From assembly GCA_964059975.1 (NCBI GenBank), contig CAXKXX010000009.1, forward strand, positions 1 to 31,727: DNA of 31,727 nucleotides, given 5' to 3'. Shown here piece by piece: positions 1-8,379 of the stretch. Position numbers and translations under genes: made by a program. Numbering within the stretch: the stretch's first letter is position 1; each line of letters starts with the position of its first letter. Source of the stretch: CAXKXX01 sp964059975 (lineage in GTDB: Bacteria > Pseudomonadota > Gammaproteobacteria > Enterobacterales > Enterobacteriaceae). The notes under the pieces are model-generated. The model was not told the DNA's origin, searched no databases, and worked only from the letters and a program-made list of their open reading frames with translations.

Positions 1-372
1 ATTTGTAAGTATGTGCTCGTTACACCACTTTAGTGGCCCAGGTATCCTAATAACAATCAATGTGGGGGCATAGACTCGAGACGATACGCCTTTTTACAAA
101 GGCACATAAAGTCCGTAAGTGCACTTTATTTTAGATCGACGTCGATATTTCTGGGCGACACTAAAGACAATTTTAGTCTAGGGACTGATAGATTAGAAGG
201 ATCTTATATGGGTGCAAAGTAAGTTAGGCCTCTGATCATGCTCTTCACTAAAGTGTAAATTTTATAGTCAGAGCATCGCAATTCGGTCTGATAGTAGACA
301 TAGCGCTATTTTCGGGTATTATTCGGACTTACAATAAATCGATCGCTTTTAGAAGGAGAATAAAATCTAGCA
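1..372. other. Noncoding leader region upstream of trhO
   Basis: I see no gene here. The stretch has only short inverted repeats, such as a 12-bp palindrome at 134-145 and 7-bp arms near 238-285, and no recognisable protein remnant in any frame. It contains the trhO ribosome binding site (AAGGAG at 353-358). That site lies 14 bases before the ATG, which is longer than usual. No convincing promoter was identified. Confidence 0.5.
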
Positions 373-1335
373 ATGTCAGCGTTACATAATAGAGTCTCTA
401 ATAAAGAACTAAAGTCAGCCATTCTCGATGAGGTCGAACCTCGTATCACCCTTTCTTTTTATAAATATTTTAACATACATGATCCAAAAACATTTCGTGA
501 TAATCTTTATATCCAGTTCAAAAGATTAAACATACTTGGTCGTATTTACGTCGCTAAAGAGGGTATTAATGCACAAATTAGCGTGCTAAAAAGTAATTTT
601 TCTACTTTTAAAAGCATGCTATTTTCTTTATATCCTGCATTAAATCAAGTGCGCCTGAATCTTGCAATCGAAGATCACGGTAAATCTTTTTGGGTATTGC
701 GCCTAAAAGTTCGCGAGCGTATCGTGGCTGACGGTATTGATGACGATAGCTTCAATCCAGAAGATGTTGGCGAATACCTCCGAGCTGAGCGTGTCAATCA
801 AATGATCGACGATCCGAACACATTACTTGTTGATATGCGTAATTACTATGAGTATGAAGTAGGACATTTTAAAAAAGCTATTAAAGTGCACTCTTCTACC
901 TTTCGAGAGCAGCTACCTATAGCGGCTGAAATGCTACAAGGAAAAAAAGGAAAAAATATTATTCTCTACTGTACTGGCGGAATTCGTTGTGAAAAAGCCA
1001 GCGCTTACTTGCGGCACAAAGGGTTTAGAAACGTCTACCATTTAGAAGGTGGTATTATTGAATACGTACGTCAAGCGAAGGAGCAAGGGCTGCCCATTAA
1101 GTTTATTGGGAAAAACTTTGTCTTCGATGAGAGAATGACCGAGCAGATTACTGATGATGTGATTGCACATTGCCACCAGTGTGGCATTTCGTGTGATACG
1201 CACACTAACTGCAAAAATGAAAAATGCCACCTGCTATTTATTCAGTGTCCGAGTTGTGCGACTAGGTTTGAAAGATGCTGCAGCTTCGCTTGCTACGAAA
1301 AAAAGAGGAGGGGTGCCCCTTTAAAATCTAAGTGA
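373..1335 (+). CDS. trhO: tRNA uridine(34) hydroxylase TrhO (YceA), C-terminally shortened
   Basis: This cytoplasmic rhodanese-family enzyme makes 5-hydroxyuridine at U34 of tRNAs that later carry cmo5U or mcmo5U. In E. coli that set includes tRNA-Ser(UGA), which is also encoded in this window. The 320-residue product aligns from its first residues (MSALHNRVSN) with E. coli YceA. It has the N-terminal UPF0176 domain (about 1-120), then a rhodanese domain with the active-site loop YCTGGIRCEKA near residues 199-209, then a Cys-rich region (CHQCG, CKNEKC, CPSC). E. coli YceA is about 350 residues. Here the last 30 or so, a basic tail, are replaced by a short KKRRGAPLKSK end just after an A7 tract, and no other frame restores the tail. 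All catalytic and Cys-rich parts remain, so I call it functional. The start is fixed by homology, since the in-frame codon four before it is a stop. Confidence 0.95.
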   Translation: MSALHNRVSNKELKSAILDEVEPRITLSFYKYFNIHDPKTFRDNLYIQFKRLNILGRIYVAKEGINAQISVLKSNFSTFKSMLFSLYPALNQVRLNLAIEDHGKSFWVLRLKVRERIVADGIDDDSFNPEDVGEYLRAERVNQMIDDPNTLLVDMRNYYEYEVGHFKKAIKVHSSTFREQLPIAAEMLQGKKGKNIILYCTGGIRCEKASAYLRHKGFRNVYHLEGGIIEYVRQAKEQGLPIKFIGKNFVFDERMTEQITDDVIAHCHQCGISCDTHTNCKNEKCHLLFIQCPSCATRFERCCSFACYEKKRRGAPLKSK

Positions 1336-1998
1336 GCGTAGAGTAAAGTTTAGGCGTATTCACTAATATTTTGAATAAATAAAAAAGGGGGTGATCTTAA
1401 CGGTAGAACCTTATCTTAAAATATCTTAAGGGACGAAGGATACTTTAGAGACGTGATTCCAAGTCCGCACTTAATTACGTTTAATTTTATATTATTAGAT
1501 AACATATCGTGAATATATTGCATCAATATAGTCTCCGATAGTAGGTGGCGCAATAATATCTAGACGAAAAACGATTTTTATTTTTAAATAAATTGTACTC
1601 TTTATTGAAGGCATATTTTAAAATCCATATAAAAAAAGAATCAAGACAATTAAAACATAGAAAATATTGCTGATGGTGATATTAGAAATTAGCTAAAAAT
1701 AAATTTCTATATCTAGTAAATCACCGATTACAAGCATGAGAATCTATATCTATCACTCAAGTCTACCCCAGTGCCATATGTACTTTAATTATAGCGTACT
1801 CATTTTATATGATACTAATCATACATTTTATATTTTTATATCTTTAAATGATAATCAGCATCTTTGTGATCTCTATTTTCTATTTTAAAAAAATTTTAAT
1901 TATAAAGCGTATTAAAGTTACCTTTATTTAGATGATAAAAATAAAAAAAAGATTAGTAAATATTCACAAGTTTTTTAAAAGTGTCAATTTTTGATTGA

Positions 1999-2024
1999 TG
2001 TTTATATTTATAAAAATATAAACA
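1999..2024. repeat. Inverted repeat, 11-bp stem, 4-nt loop
   Basis: The arms are tgtttatattt and aaatataaaca around the loop ataa. The match is perfect but the sequence is all A+T apart from one pair, so it is weaker evidence than the longer stems. It has no T-tract and no adjacent gene. Confidence 0.6.
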
Positions 2025-3101
2025 AATTTTTTCTTATCAGCTTAATTTAAAATTATAAATAAATATTTAAATAAAAGCAGTAAATTGGGTAAGTATTTTT
2101 AATAAATATTAACAATAATACTGATATTATACATCTAAAGAAAATTATTTCTTTTAAAAAATTTTTATATCCTTCTATATATTAATAGAACCGTAAGATT
2201 TTATTAAAATTAATAAATTTAATTATATACTTTAATATTTTTTACAAAATGATAAGGAATGTTTCCATATTGAAATATTTTATATTTTATAAACAGATAT
2301 ATCTTATTAATTTTATATCATTAAAATATTAATTAGTATTTATTATTCATATTTACTATTTTAAAAACAAATTCAATAATTTTTTTGAAATGCGTATTTA
2401 TACTTGATATATAAAGTTTTTTGATAGCAATTAAATATCGGTAATAAAATATAATATGATTGTCATTTTTATAAAATTCAGAAAAATATTGAGAATAGTA
2501 ACAGGCGTATTTTCTTATATTAGTTTAAGAAAACTATTATCACTAATATATTTATGCTTTAAAAAACTAGCGACATTAAAATTTCGAAAATAGATTTCTG
2601 AATCTTTTTAAGATGCATTAATCATTATTCGATCAGCTTTAATTTTGTTATCAGCCTCTCATACCGAACCATAGGCTGATCTACAACCGATAGCCTTAGT
2701 TAAGTAATTTCACTGAATATGAGGTCTTTTGAGAGTTTTCTTTAAATTACCCATTTTTAATTTTTTGTAATTCGAAAAATCTATGATGTTAAAAATGAGT
2801 AAGTAATAATAAGCGTTAAGATATGTGCTAATATATAAAAATATTTATCTTGATCTTGAATATTTTAATTTATCTAGGTATGCATAGCGGGCACGTAAAT
2901 TAAATATACGGTTCGTCAGAAAATCTTTTTCTTCAATTTCTATTGATACTAAAAAATTTAGTAGGACATAGAATTTATTTTATGAGCTAATAAAAAGACC
3001 TAATAAAAAATATTAATAAGTATTTAGTATATGGAACCCTGAGATACTTTTATGATCGAAGAGATCGGTGCTATCTCGGATTATTCATATTTAAAAGTCA
3101 T

Positions 3102-3141
3102 AAATAGTAGTTAGAAATATATATATTTCTAACTACTATTT
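3102..3141. repeat. Perfect 40-nt palindrome (20-bp arms, no spacer)
   Basis: The left arm aaatagtagttagaaatata is followed immediately by its exact reverse complement. The palindrome ends at 3101/3142 with a t-t mismatch. It lies in a gene-free stretch about 240 bases from the 3' end of tRNA-Ser. A zero-loop palindrome of this length can extrude as a cruciform and is normally unstable in cells with SbcCD. It is not built like a terminator, since there is no loop. Confidence 0.95.
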
Positions 3142-3378
3142 TAATTCTTTAGGCAAGTAACAATGCTACTTATTAGTATTAAGATAATTACTGTTTAAAT
3201 TATTATCTGATTGTCGTATCGTTTATCTACCATGAGAGGGCGATTGCAAGTTTTAAAATAAAATGATCTATTTTTACAAAACTGATCCATAAAAGCACGG
3301 GGTAATGAATTTACGCGGAAATTTATTTTTATTCATGAAGGCATTCTAGTTTAATCATAAAAATTTTTGGGGAATTTA

Positions 3379-3463
3379 CGGAAGGACAGAGATTCGAACT
3401 CTGGGAGCTTTTACGCTCGACGGTTTTCAAGACCGTTGCTTTAAACCACTCAGCCATCCTTCC
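3379..3463 (-). tRNA. serT: tRNA-Ser (anticodon UGA), CCA not encoded
   Basis: Read on the minus strand, this 85-nt sequence folds as a class II tRNA. It has a perfect 7-bp acceptor stem (GGAAGGA / TCCTTCC), an anticodon loop CTTGAAA giving UGA, a variable arm GAGC-GTAAAA-GCTC, the T-arm sequence GTTCGAATC and discriminator base G73. It matches enterobacterial tRNA-Ser(UGA), which reads UCN codons. The three bases after G73 are TAA, so CCA must be added after transcription. A promoter lies just upstream (3475-3503). No tRNA neighbours are visible. Confidence 0.97.
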
Positions 3464-3474
3464 AGTAAGGACAA

Positions 3475-3503
3475 ATACTAGCGATAGTATTACTTCATGT
3501 CTA
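3475..3503 (-). promoter_or_regulatory. Probable sigma-70 promoter of tRNA-Ser
   Basis: On the minus strand there is a TAGACA -35 box (5 of 6 consensus) at 3498-3503, a 17-base spacer, and a TAGTAT -10 box (4 of 6) at 3475-3480. The -10 box ends 11 bases before G1 of the tRNA. This spacing would give the short 5' leader typical of tRNA transcripts. Confidence 0.5.
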
Positions 3504-4185
3504 CTATCTTTTCGAAAAATATGACCAGTACTTTATTTCCTTTAGTTTAAAGTGGCACGCACCGTCACAAAAAACTAGACAAGAGTATTTTTTATTAATC
3601 TTACTGTACTTATAGATGCACTTCTTATTTGTTAGGTAATAAAGATTCGATCATACAGTAAAAATTAAAATTCAAATGTTGATCACTAAGAGAAAGCTCC
3701 TCCGGTAATCTTGCAGCTATGATCAAAAGTAGCCGCTTGATAAGCGGGCATGTAGCAGTACAGTAGGGAAAAGATCAGTTAGTTTGACACATTAGCTCTA
3801 TCTCAATCGGACGGGGCTTCTCAATACCTAGAGTATTGAGCTACTAGAATGTTCGTCAGTTTACAGTAAATGTGACATTATTAAGTTTATATACGGAGCA
3901 AATAAAACTTTTTAACATGCGCGTCTCGCCTTTTATAAACGACAGATTCTCATTTACATATGCTATGTAAATATGGACCCATAGATCCATAGTCAGTGTG
4001 ATTGAGTCGAATAGTGAAGGCGTACCGTACTCATTCAAGTAGGCTTAATGAACTTCTGTCGTCATATTTTTATTTCAAAAACCTAATCTTTACACTTTAA
4101 TTTTCACTAATATGAGATTTTTCAATCAAATAAAAAAATAGTTATACAAAATATCGAGCATCCCTAAAATCAGTTAAAATGTTCG

Positions 4186-4209
4186 GACTACTATTTTAAA
4201 ATAGTAGTC
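4186..4209. repeat. Perfect 24-nt palindrome (12-bp arms)
   Basis: gactactatttt is followed directly by aaaatagtagtc. The arms have no loop and no following T-tract. The core aatagtagt also occurs in the 3102-3141 palindrome, but the two are otherwise different. Confidence 0.85.
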
Positions 4210-4304
4210 AATAAATTACCCACATAGGCTAAATGCATGTGGCCCATGTAGCTTTCTTCAATGCTAACCTGGAAACCAGAAGCTGATATTCTCATATAGA
4301 AAAC

Positions 4305-4333
4305 ACTGACTGATCATTTAAATATCAGTCAGT
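4305..4333. repeat. Inverted repeat, 10-bp stem, 9-nt loop
   Basis: Arms actgactgat and atcagtcagt flank catttaaat, which is itself partly palindromic (atttaaat). It lies in dead DNA upstream of the dksA relic. Confidence 0.65.
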
Positions 4334-4550
4334 ATATAGTACATTATGGTTTTTAATAAAAGTAGGTTGCGTACGAAGTAATTAATAACCGATTAATTCA
4401 TACATATTTGACTCTTTAAAACATAGAATTATCGGGGGGCTTCAAAAATCATTGCTAATTCCACCTTCATTCTTCTATCTATAGCGCCCTCGCTTCCCAC
4501 AGCACAGCAGGCTCAGTAACCCACGCGTATTGTATAAAGGGAAAAATAGC

Positions 4551-5020
4551 ATGCAAGAAAAGCAAAATCTTAAAACTGACTCCTTAAGTATTATTACAAG
4601 CGTCAGAATGGGGGATTACCATATATAAATCTTCTTAAAGGCATATGAAAGGCATTCACCTATCGCACCTTAGGCGTACTCTTGAGGCAAGACGCGGTTA
4701 ACTTATAAATAAAGTCAATTGTATCTCATCCTACACGCGAGACTCCTACATGGGAGACGAAGCAGTTCATTTATCAGACTCGATTGACCGGTCCGAACAG
4801 GAAGAAGAATTTAGTCTCGAACTGTGCGACCTCGATCATGAATGTAAGCTGATCAAAAAGATAGAAAAACACCAAAAAGCTTAAATACAAAGATCCTGGC
4901 CACTGTAAATCCTGAGACACAAAAATTGACACTTGCCGCGTCGAGGCATGTCTGATAGTCGGTTTATATATATAGCTTTAAGAGATTAGTAGCAATCTGA
5001 GAGAAACAGATAGCTTTTTA
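4551..5020 (+). pseudogene. dksA: dksA pseudogene (DksA, ppGpp co-regulator of RNA polymerase)
   Basis: Intact DksA is a 151-residue coiled-coil and zinc-finger protein that enters the RNA polymerase secondary channel and acts with ppGpp. Here the ribosome binding site (AAGGG at 4537-4541), the ATG and the first residues survive (MQEKQNLKTDSLSI versus MQEGQNRKTSSLSI). A TAA then ends the frame at 4628. The homology continues in another frame from 4645 (HLSHLRRTLEAR) and at about 4735-4881 (SEQEEEFSLEL, KLIKKIEKH), up to a TAA at 4882. The zinc-finger part follows in the third frame from 4904, with CKS then a stop in place of the second Cys, then DTKIDTCRVEA. The total span equals a full-length gene, so decay was by point changes and small indels. 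Its usual neighbour pcnB lies downstream and is intact. Confidence 0.93.
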
Positions 5021-5248
5021 ATAAAGTGATATACTCTAAAAATGCCAAGCTATATCAACGTATTAATGTGACAACTAATCGAGCTAGTAGCTGATTTTAA
5101 TAGATAATGTATTAAAATGAAGACTGAATATCAGGGATGACACTCGGTTAGAACCAAATCTAATACCAGGAAATCCCATATTTAGTATCCGTGTACATCG
5201 AGGTGTACCATTTTTACCCGATTAGTCAATTTTTTTTGCAATAGACCC

Positions 5249-5449
5249 ATGCGCTATGACAAGCTAAAGCATCACGACGCTCTTATCAGTGCTAAAATCT
5301 TAGCTCGCGAAAACTTACGGCGAAAAAAGTGCGCACTATACCAAAAAGATATTCAGATAAGCACAACGGAAAGGCGACTCCGACTCAGAATATTCCTGAA
5401 GTACATGCATAATAGGCGCCATTCTCCGTACGAGCAATTAACTCGATGA
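5249..5449 (+). pseudogene. 66-codon frame between dksA relic and pcnB, possible gluQ remnant
   Basis: An ATG-initiated open frame lies where enterobacteria carry gluQ (glutamyl-queuosine tRNA-Asp synthetase). An ungapped comparison of HHDALISAKILARENL and the following residues with the E. coli GluQ segment QRHDAYREALAWLHEQ, as far as its IQ, gives only about 8 matches in 31. Parts can also be aligned loosely with the GluQ C-terminus or the PcnB N-terminal leader, so the assignment is weak. The gap from dksA to pcnB is far too short for a whole gluQ. Its TGA stop overlaps the pcnB ATG (ATGA at 5446-5449), so if translated it could couple ribosomes into pcnB. It may equally be chance. Confidence 0.3.
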
Positions 5450-6780
5450 CTACCATTTCGCGCGAAGAACACTCGATCTCTCGGAGAGATATCAGTAAAA
5501 ATGCTCTGAAGGTACTTTACCGTCTAAACAAAGCCGGATATCAGTCCTATTTAGTCGGTGGAGGTGTACGCGATCTTTTATTAGGAATAAAGCCAAAAGA
5601 TTTTGATATAACCACTAATGCTACACCAGATCAAGTACGTACGTTATTCCGAAATTGCCGCCTAGTCGGGCGTCGTTTCCGTTTGGCGCACATAATATTT
5701 GGTCCGGAAACTATTGAGGTTGCTACCTTTCGAGGACACCACGAACCAATCCTAGAGTCTGATAAAAATTCTTTGAAGAAAGCACAAAACGGCATGTTGC
5801 TACGAGACAATATTTTCGGATCTATTGAAGAAGACGCTCAGCGTCGCGATTTCACTATCAATAGTCTATACTACGGGGTAGCCGACTTCACTCTACGTGA
5901 TTATGTTCATGGCTGGCGCGATTTAAAAAAAGGCGTCATTCGTCTAATTGGCGATCCAGAAACCCGTTATCGGGAAGATCCAGTACGTATGCTAAGAGCG
6001 GTGCGCTTTTCTGCAAAGCTAGGCATGCCCATTAGTGGAAAGACCGCAGCGCCGATCTCGCGTCTAGCTTCGCTACTGCGCGACATTCCACCCGCACGTC
6101 TATTCGAAGAATCTCTTAAGCTGTTACTAACAGGCTATGGCTATCCGGCTTACCTATACTTATGTAAACATCAGTTACTTCAGCCATTATTCCCGCTCAT
6201 TACTCGTTATTTTTCGCCAGATCACTCTACGCTAATAGAACGAACTCTAGTGCAAGCTTTGAAAAATATCGACTGTAATTTACAAAATGGTATCCGCGTC
6301 ACACCGGCATTTTTATTTGCTACGATGTTATGGCATCCAGTTCTTGAGCACGCCCGGAAGCTGGCTCAGAAAAATTCCCTGGGCTACTACGATGCTTTTT
6401 CGAAAGCAATGAATGATGTATTAGATGAGCAGTGCAGCTCATTAGCTATTCCAAAACGCATTACGACATTAGTGCGAGATATTTGGCAGTTGCAACTACG
6501 CCTGTCCCGCCGGCAAGCTAAGCGCACAGACAGGCTAATGGAGCATCCACAGTTTTTAGAAGCTTACGATTTTCTCGTGCTTCGCGCACAAGTAGAGGAG
6601 AATAAAGACATGTTGTATTTATCCGAGTGGTGGCACGAATTTCAGCTAGCTACGCGCTTGCGTCAACAAGAGATGCTGAGTGCGCTTAGTAATCAATTAC
6701 TATTTCGGGGTAGTTCTCAGAACATACAAGATTCGATAGAGGGGAATCATTGTGTTTCGAATTTATATCGCTCTCGGTAG
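5446..6780 (+). CDS. pcnB: Poly(A) polymerase I (PcnB)
   Basis: PcnB adds 3' poly(A) tails that mark RNAs for decay by exonucleases. The 444-residue product matches E. coli PcnB closely from ISREEHSISRRDIS onward. The nucleotidyltransferase core has LVGGGVRDLLLG (36-47), the catalytic DFD at 52-54 and QRRDFTINSLYYG with an Asp at 135. RYREDPVRMLRAVRFSAKLG and the tRNA-nucleotidyltransferase-like C-terminal helices follow. The identity is to PcnB, not to the related CCA-adding enzyme. Two things are unusual. There is no clear Shine-Dalgarno before the ATG, which overlaps the stop of a preceding short frame; E. coli pcnB itself uses a weak non-AUG start some 20 codons further out, and here that stretch contains stops. 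The Arg-rich C-terminal tail of the E. coli protein is absent, replaced by SSQNIQDSIEGNH and a few more residues. folK starts inside the 3' end. Confidence 0.95.
   Translation: MTTISREEHSISRRDISKNALKVLYRLNKAGYQSYLVGGGVRDLLLGIKPKDFDITTNATPDQVRTLFRNCRLVGRRFRLAHIIFGPETIEVATFRGHHEPILESDKNSLKKAQNGMLLRDNIFGSIEEDAQRRDFTINSLYYGVADFTLRDYVHGWRDLKKGVIRLIGDPETRYREDPVRMLRAVRFSAKLGMPISGKTAAPISRLASLLRDIPPARLFEESLKLLLTGYGYPAYLYLCKHQLLQPLFPLITRYFSPDHSTLIERTLVQALKNIDCNLQNGIRVTPAFLFATMLWHPVLEHARKLAQKNSLGYYDAFSKAMNDVLDEQCSSLAIPKRITTLVRDIWQLQLRLSRRQAKRTDRLMEHPQFLEAYDFLVLRAQVEENKDMLYLSEWWHEFQLATRLRQQEMLSALSNQLLFRGSSQNIQDSIEGNHCVSNLYRSR
5897..5931 (+). other. A7 tract region in pcnB, possible slippage site
   Basis: The pcnB reading frame crosses a run of seven A residues (GATTTAAAAAAAGGC, just before position 5934). 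Such tracts are common in endosymbiont genes and can allow transcriptional slippage. The frame is intact as written, so this is only a note on sequence reliability. Confidence 0.25.
6738..6744 (+). promoter_or_regulatory. Shine-Dalgarno of folK inside pcnB
   Basis: AGAGGGG lies 7 bases before GTG at 6752. This strong site fixes the folK start at a GTG codon within the last codons of pcnB and supports translational linkage of the two genes. Confidence 0.75.
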
Positions 6781-7246
6781 CAACCTAGGGCAGCCGTTTC
6801 GGCAAATTACAGCCGCTCTGTACTCCCTTGGGAGTATGCCAAAGACTAAGCTAATTGCTTACTCTCCTTTCTACCGATCTAAGCCGATGGGGCCACAAAA
6901 CCAACCAGACTTTCTCAACGCAGTTGCAGCACTAGACACTCTCTTATCGCCCGAAAGGTTACTTGATCATACTCAGGCCATAGAGCGCTATCAGGGTCGA
7001 ATACCTGGAGTTGAGCGTTGGGGGCCCCGTCTTATTGACTTAGACATCATTCTATATGCGAATGAGATTCTTGACACTAATCGTCTAACAGTGCCACATT
7101 ATGGTTTAAAAGATCGTGAATTCATGCTCCGTCCTCTTGCTGATATTGATCCAGATATCGTATTTCCAAACGGCGAATCACTTACCAGCTGCATGAATTA
7201 TGTGATAAAGATTGGTATGGAACCCTGGAATCATCAGTCCAAATAG
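6752..7246 (+). CDS. folK: 6-hydroxymethyl-7,8-dihydropterin pyrophosphokinase (HPPK)
   Basis: FolK transfers pyrophosphate from ATP to hydroxymethyl-dihydropterin, the step before dihydropteroate synthase in folate synthesis. The 164-residue product is close to the E. coli length (159). It has IALGSNLG at the N-terminus, the substrate loop region YRSKPMGPQNQPDFLNAVAAL (first part 42-50), and the family signature WGPRLIDLDIILY at 90-102, with the metal-binding DLD at 96-98. LTVPHYGLKDREFMLRPL carries the conserved catalytic-loop His and Arg. It starts at GTG behind a strong ribosome binding site and overlaps pcnB by 29 bases, as in a pcnB-folK operon. In E. coli panB follows; no panB is visible here. 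Confidence 0.96.
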   Translation: MFRIYIALGSNLGQPFRQITAALYSLGSMPKTKLIAYSPFYRSKPMGPQNQPDFLNAVAALDTLLSPERLLDHTQAIERYQGRIPGVERWGPRLIDLDIILYANEILDTNRLTVPHYGLKDREFMLRPLADIDPDIVFPNGESLTSCMNYVIKIGMEPWNHQSK

Positions 7247-7513
7247 TCTTTAGTCCCGTCACATAAGGCATATATGAGCCTCTCTTTTTTGAATTGAACG
7301 ATTGTATGCGTGGATTCCCTTAAGTTTATAAGAATAGATAAATTTTATGACTCTAACCTTACATGTATACTTTCAATTTTACTATAAAGAAATAGCAATT
7401 AAAGATAATGCTGTCACTCATACATAATAATAAGAATTAAAATAACCTAATCCTTATCTCCATGATCTATAGTGATGCATTTTATCATATTAGAGAAGTG
7501 TCAGGAATATGCG

Positions 7514-7539
7514 ACTGATTTTTTATTTAAAAAATCAGT
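7514..7539. repeat. Inverted repeat, 12-bp stem, 2-nt loop
   Basis: actgatttttta pairs with taaaaaatcagt around tt. A T5 run follows at 7539-7543, so of all the hairpins this one could most readily serve as a plus-strand terminator. The nearest plus-strand gene (folK) ends about 270 bases upstream. Confidence 0.7.
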
Positions 7540-7641
7540 TTTTATGGAGTAACTGCTCGTCTATTCTCATCTATCTTAGTTATCTTAACGCAAGCCTAGT
7601 CGAATTAAAGAGCTTCTGATCTTAGATCTATATTATTTCGG

Positions 7642-7685
7642 AATTTTACTTATAAAATCACTGAAATAATTTTATAAGTAAAATT
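7642..7685. repeat. Inverted repeat, perfect 17-bp stem, 10-nt loop
   Basis: Left arm aattttacttataaaat (7642-7658), loop cactgaaata, right arm attttataagtaaaatt (7669-7685). The stem has no mismatch and no gene is nearby. Confidence 0.9.
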
Positions 7686-8351
7686 AATTTTTATCCGAAC
7701 AATGATAGCTGTATAGCTAGACAGAAATAAGTAGTGCTAGACTTCTAAATAGAAAATTACCAATTTTTCAAAATATTTTTATCGTCTTTCACATTGAAAG
7801 AAGTAAGCTCTTTTGTTAATTTAAATAAATTTAAAATTGATGATTGACGAACTACTAGACTTTTTATTAAAAAAATCTAGGAGAAATTAAAAATAAAAAT
7901 ATTATTGAATTTTTATAAAACTAGACCCACAAATTTTTATTATGTTATATATAACTTAAAGCTTATTGTTTCGATCATCTTAGTCTTTATCGCAATACTT
8001 TTAGGAGGCTCCTGTACTATATGTAGTCTAACAACTTATAAGAGAGATATTTTTTTATTTTATAATTATAAATCTAGGATATTAGATAAAAATGTTTTCC
8101 TAAATGCATATTTATTAATATTCTGACTTAGAAAATTAGTCAGTAAAACTAAGTAAAAAAATAGTATGTATAGAAAAATATTTGTTAATAGATTTTTTTA
8201 AAAACTTAAATTTCGATATATATCGAAGTAATGTTTATACAGGTTTACCTATCACTCATGAATATAGTTATAAAATATAGTGTATCAGATATATTGATAA
8301 AACTATATTTATATTAAAAGACAAGCATTTTAGTCTACTGACTGTTAAATT

Positions 8352-8379
8352 TTGACATGCGTTATTTATAAAATATGAT
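8352..8379 (+). promoter_or_regulatory. Orphan sigma-70-like promoter with overlapping Fur-like palindrome
   Basis: A perfect TTGACA lies at 8352-8357, followed by 16 bases and TATGAT at 8374-8379 (5 of 6). The -10 box overlaps the palindrome atgataattatcat (8375-8388), whose GATAAT-like hexamers resemble a Fur box. The only frame just downstream is eight codons long. This may be a relic of an iron-regulated gene or a chance match in A+T-rich DNA. Confidence 0.3.

Larger units (their letters stand above)
1336..3378. other. A+T-rich spacer between trhO and tRNA-Ser
   Basis: About 2 kb with no recognisable gene or pseudogene. One 50-codon frame starts at an ATG near 1737, but it resembles nothing I know and is all low-G+C codons. 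The notable content is inverted repeats: 1999-2024 and the perfect 40-nt palindrome at 3102-3141, listed separately. Weaker hairpins lie near 1675-1726 and 2650-2680. Confidence 0.6.
3504..4550. other. Spacer between tRNA-Ser and the dksA relic
   Basis: No recognisable gene. In E. coli sfsA lies upstream of dksA, but I cannot see any trace of it. The region is slightly richer in G+C than the long A+T spacers, as expected of younger dead DNA. It holds small hairpins (3733-3747, 3820-3840, 3952-3972) and the larger ones at 4186-4209 and 4305-4333. An open minus-strand frame of about 50 codons near 3640-3780 and a 34-codon frame at 4191-4295 resemble no protein I know. Confidence 0.5.

Noticed and set aside
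3640..3780. Minus-strand open stretch of about 50 codons containing AARLPEELSLSDQHLNF
   Set aside because: It looks protein-like, but I could not link it to any gene expected upstream of dksA (sfsA, ligT) or to any other family.
3856..4038. 60-codon minus-strand frame
   Set aside because: No recognisable motif, no ribosome site, and it lies in dead DNA between tRNA-Ser and dksA.
4191..4295. 34-codon minus-strand frame ending in the 4186-4209 palindrome
   Set aside because: Short, unrecognised, and the overlap with the palindrome is probably coincidence.
7905..8126. 73-codon frame with a hydrophobic segment and a lipobox-like LGGSC
   Set aside because: It starts at TTG with no ribosome site at normal distance (AGGAG is about 20 bases away), has A+T-driven codons, a poor lipobox and no resemblance to a known family.
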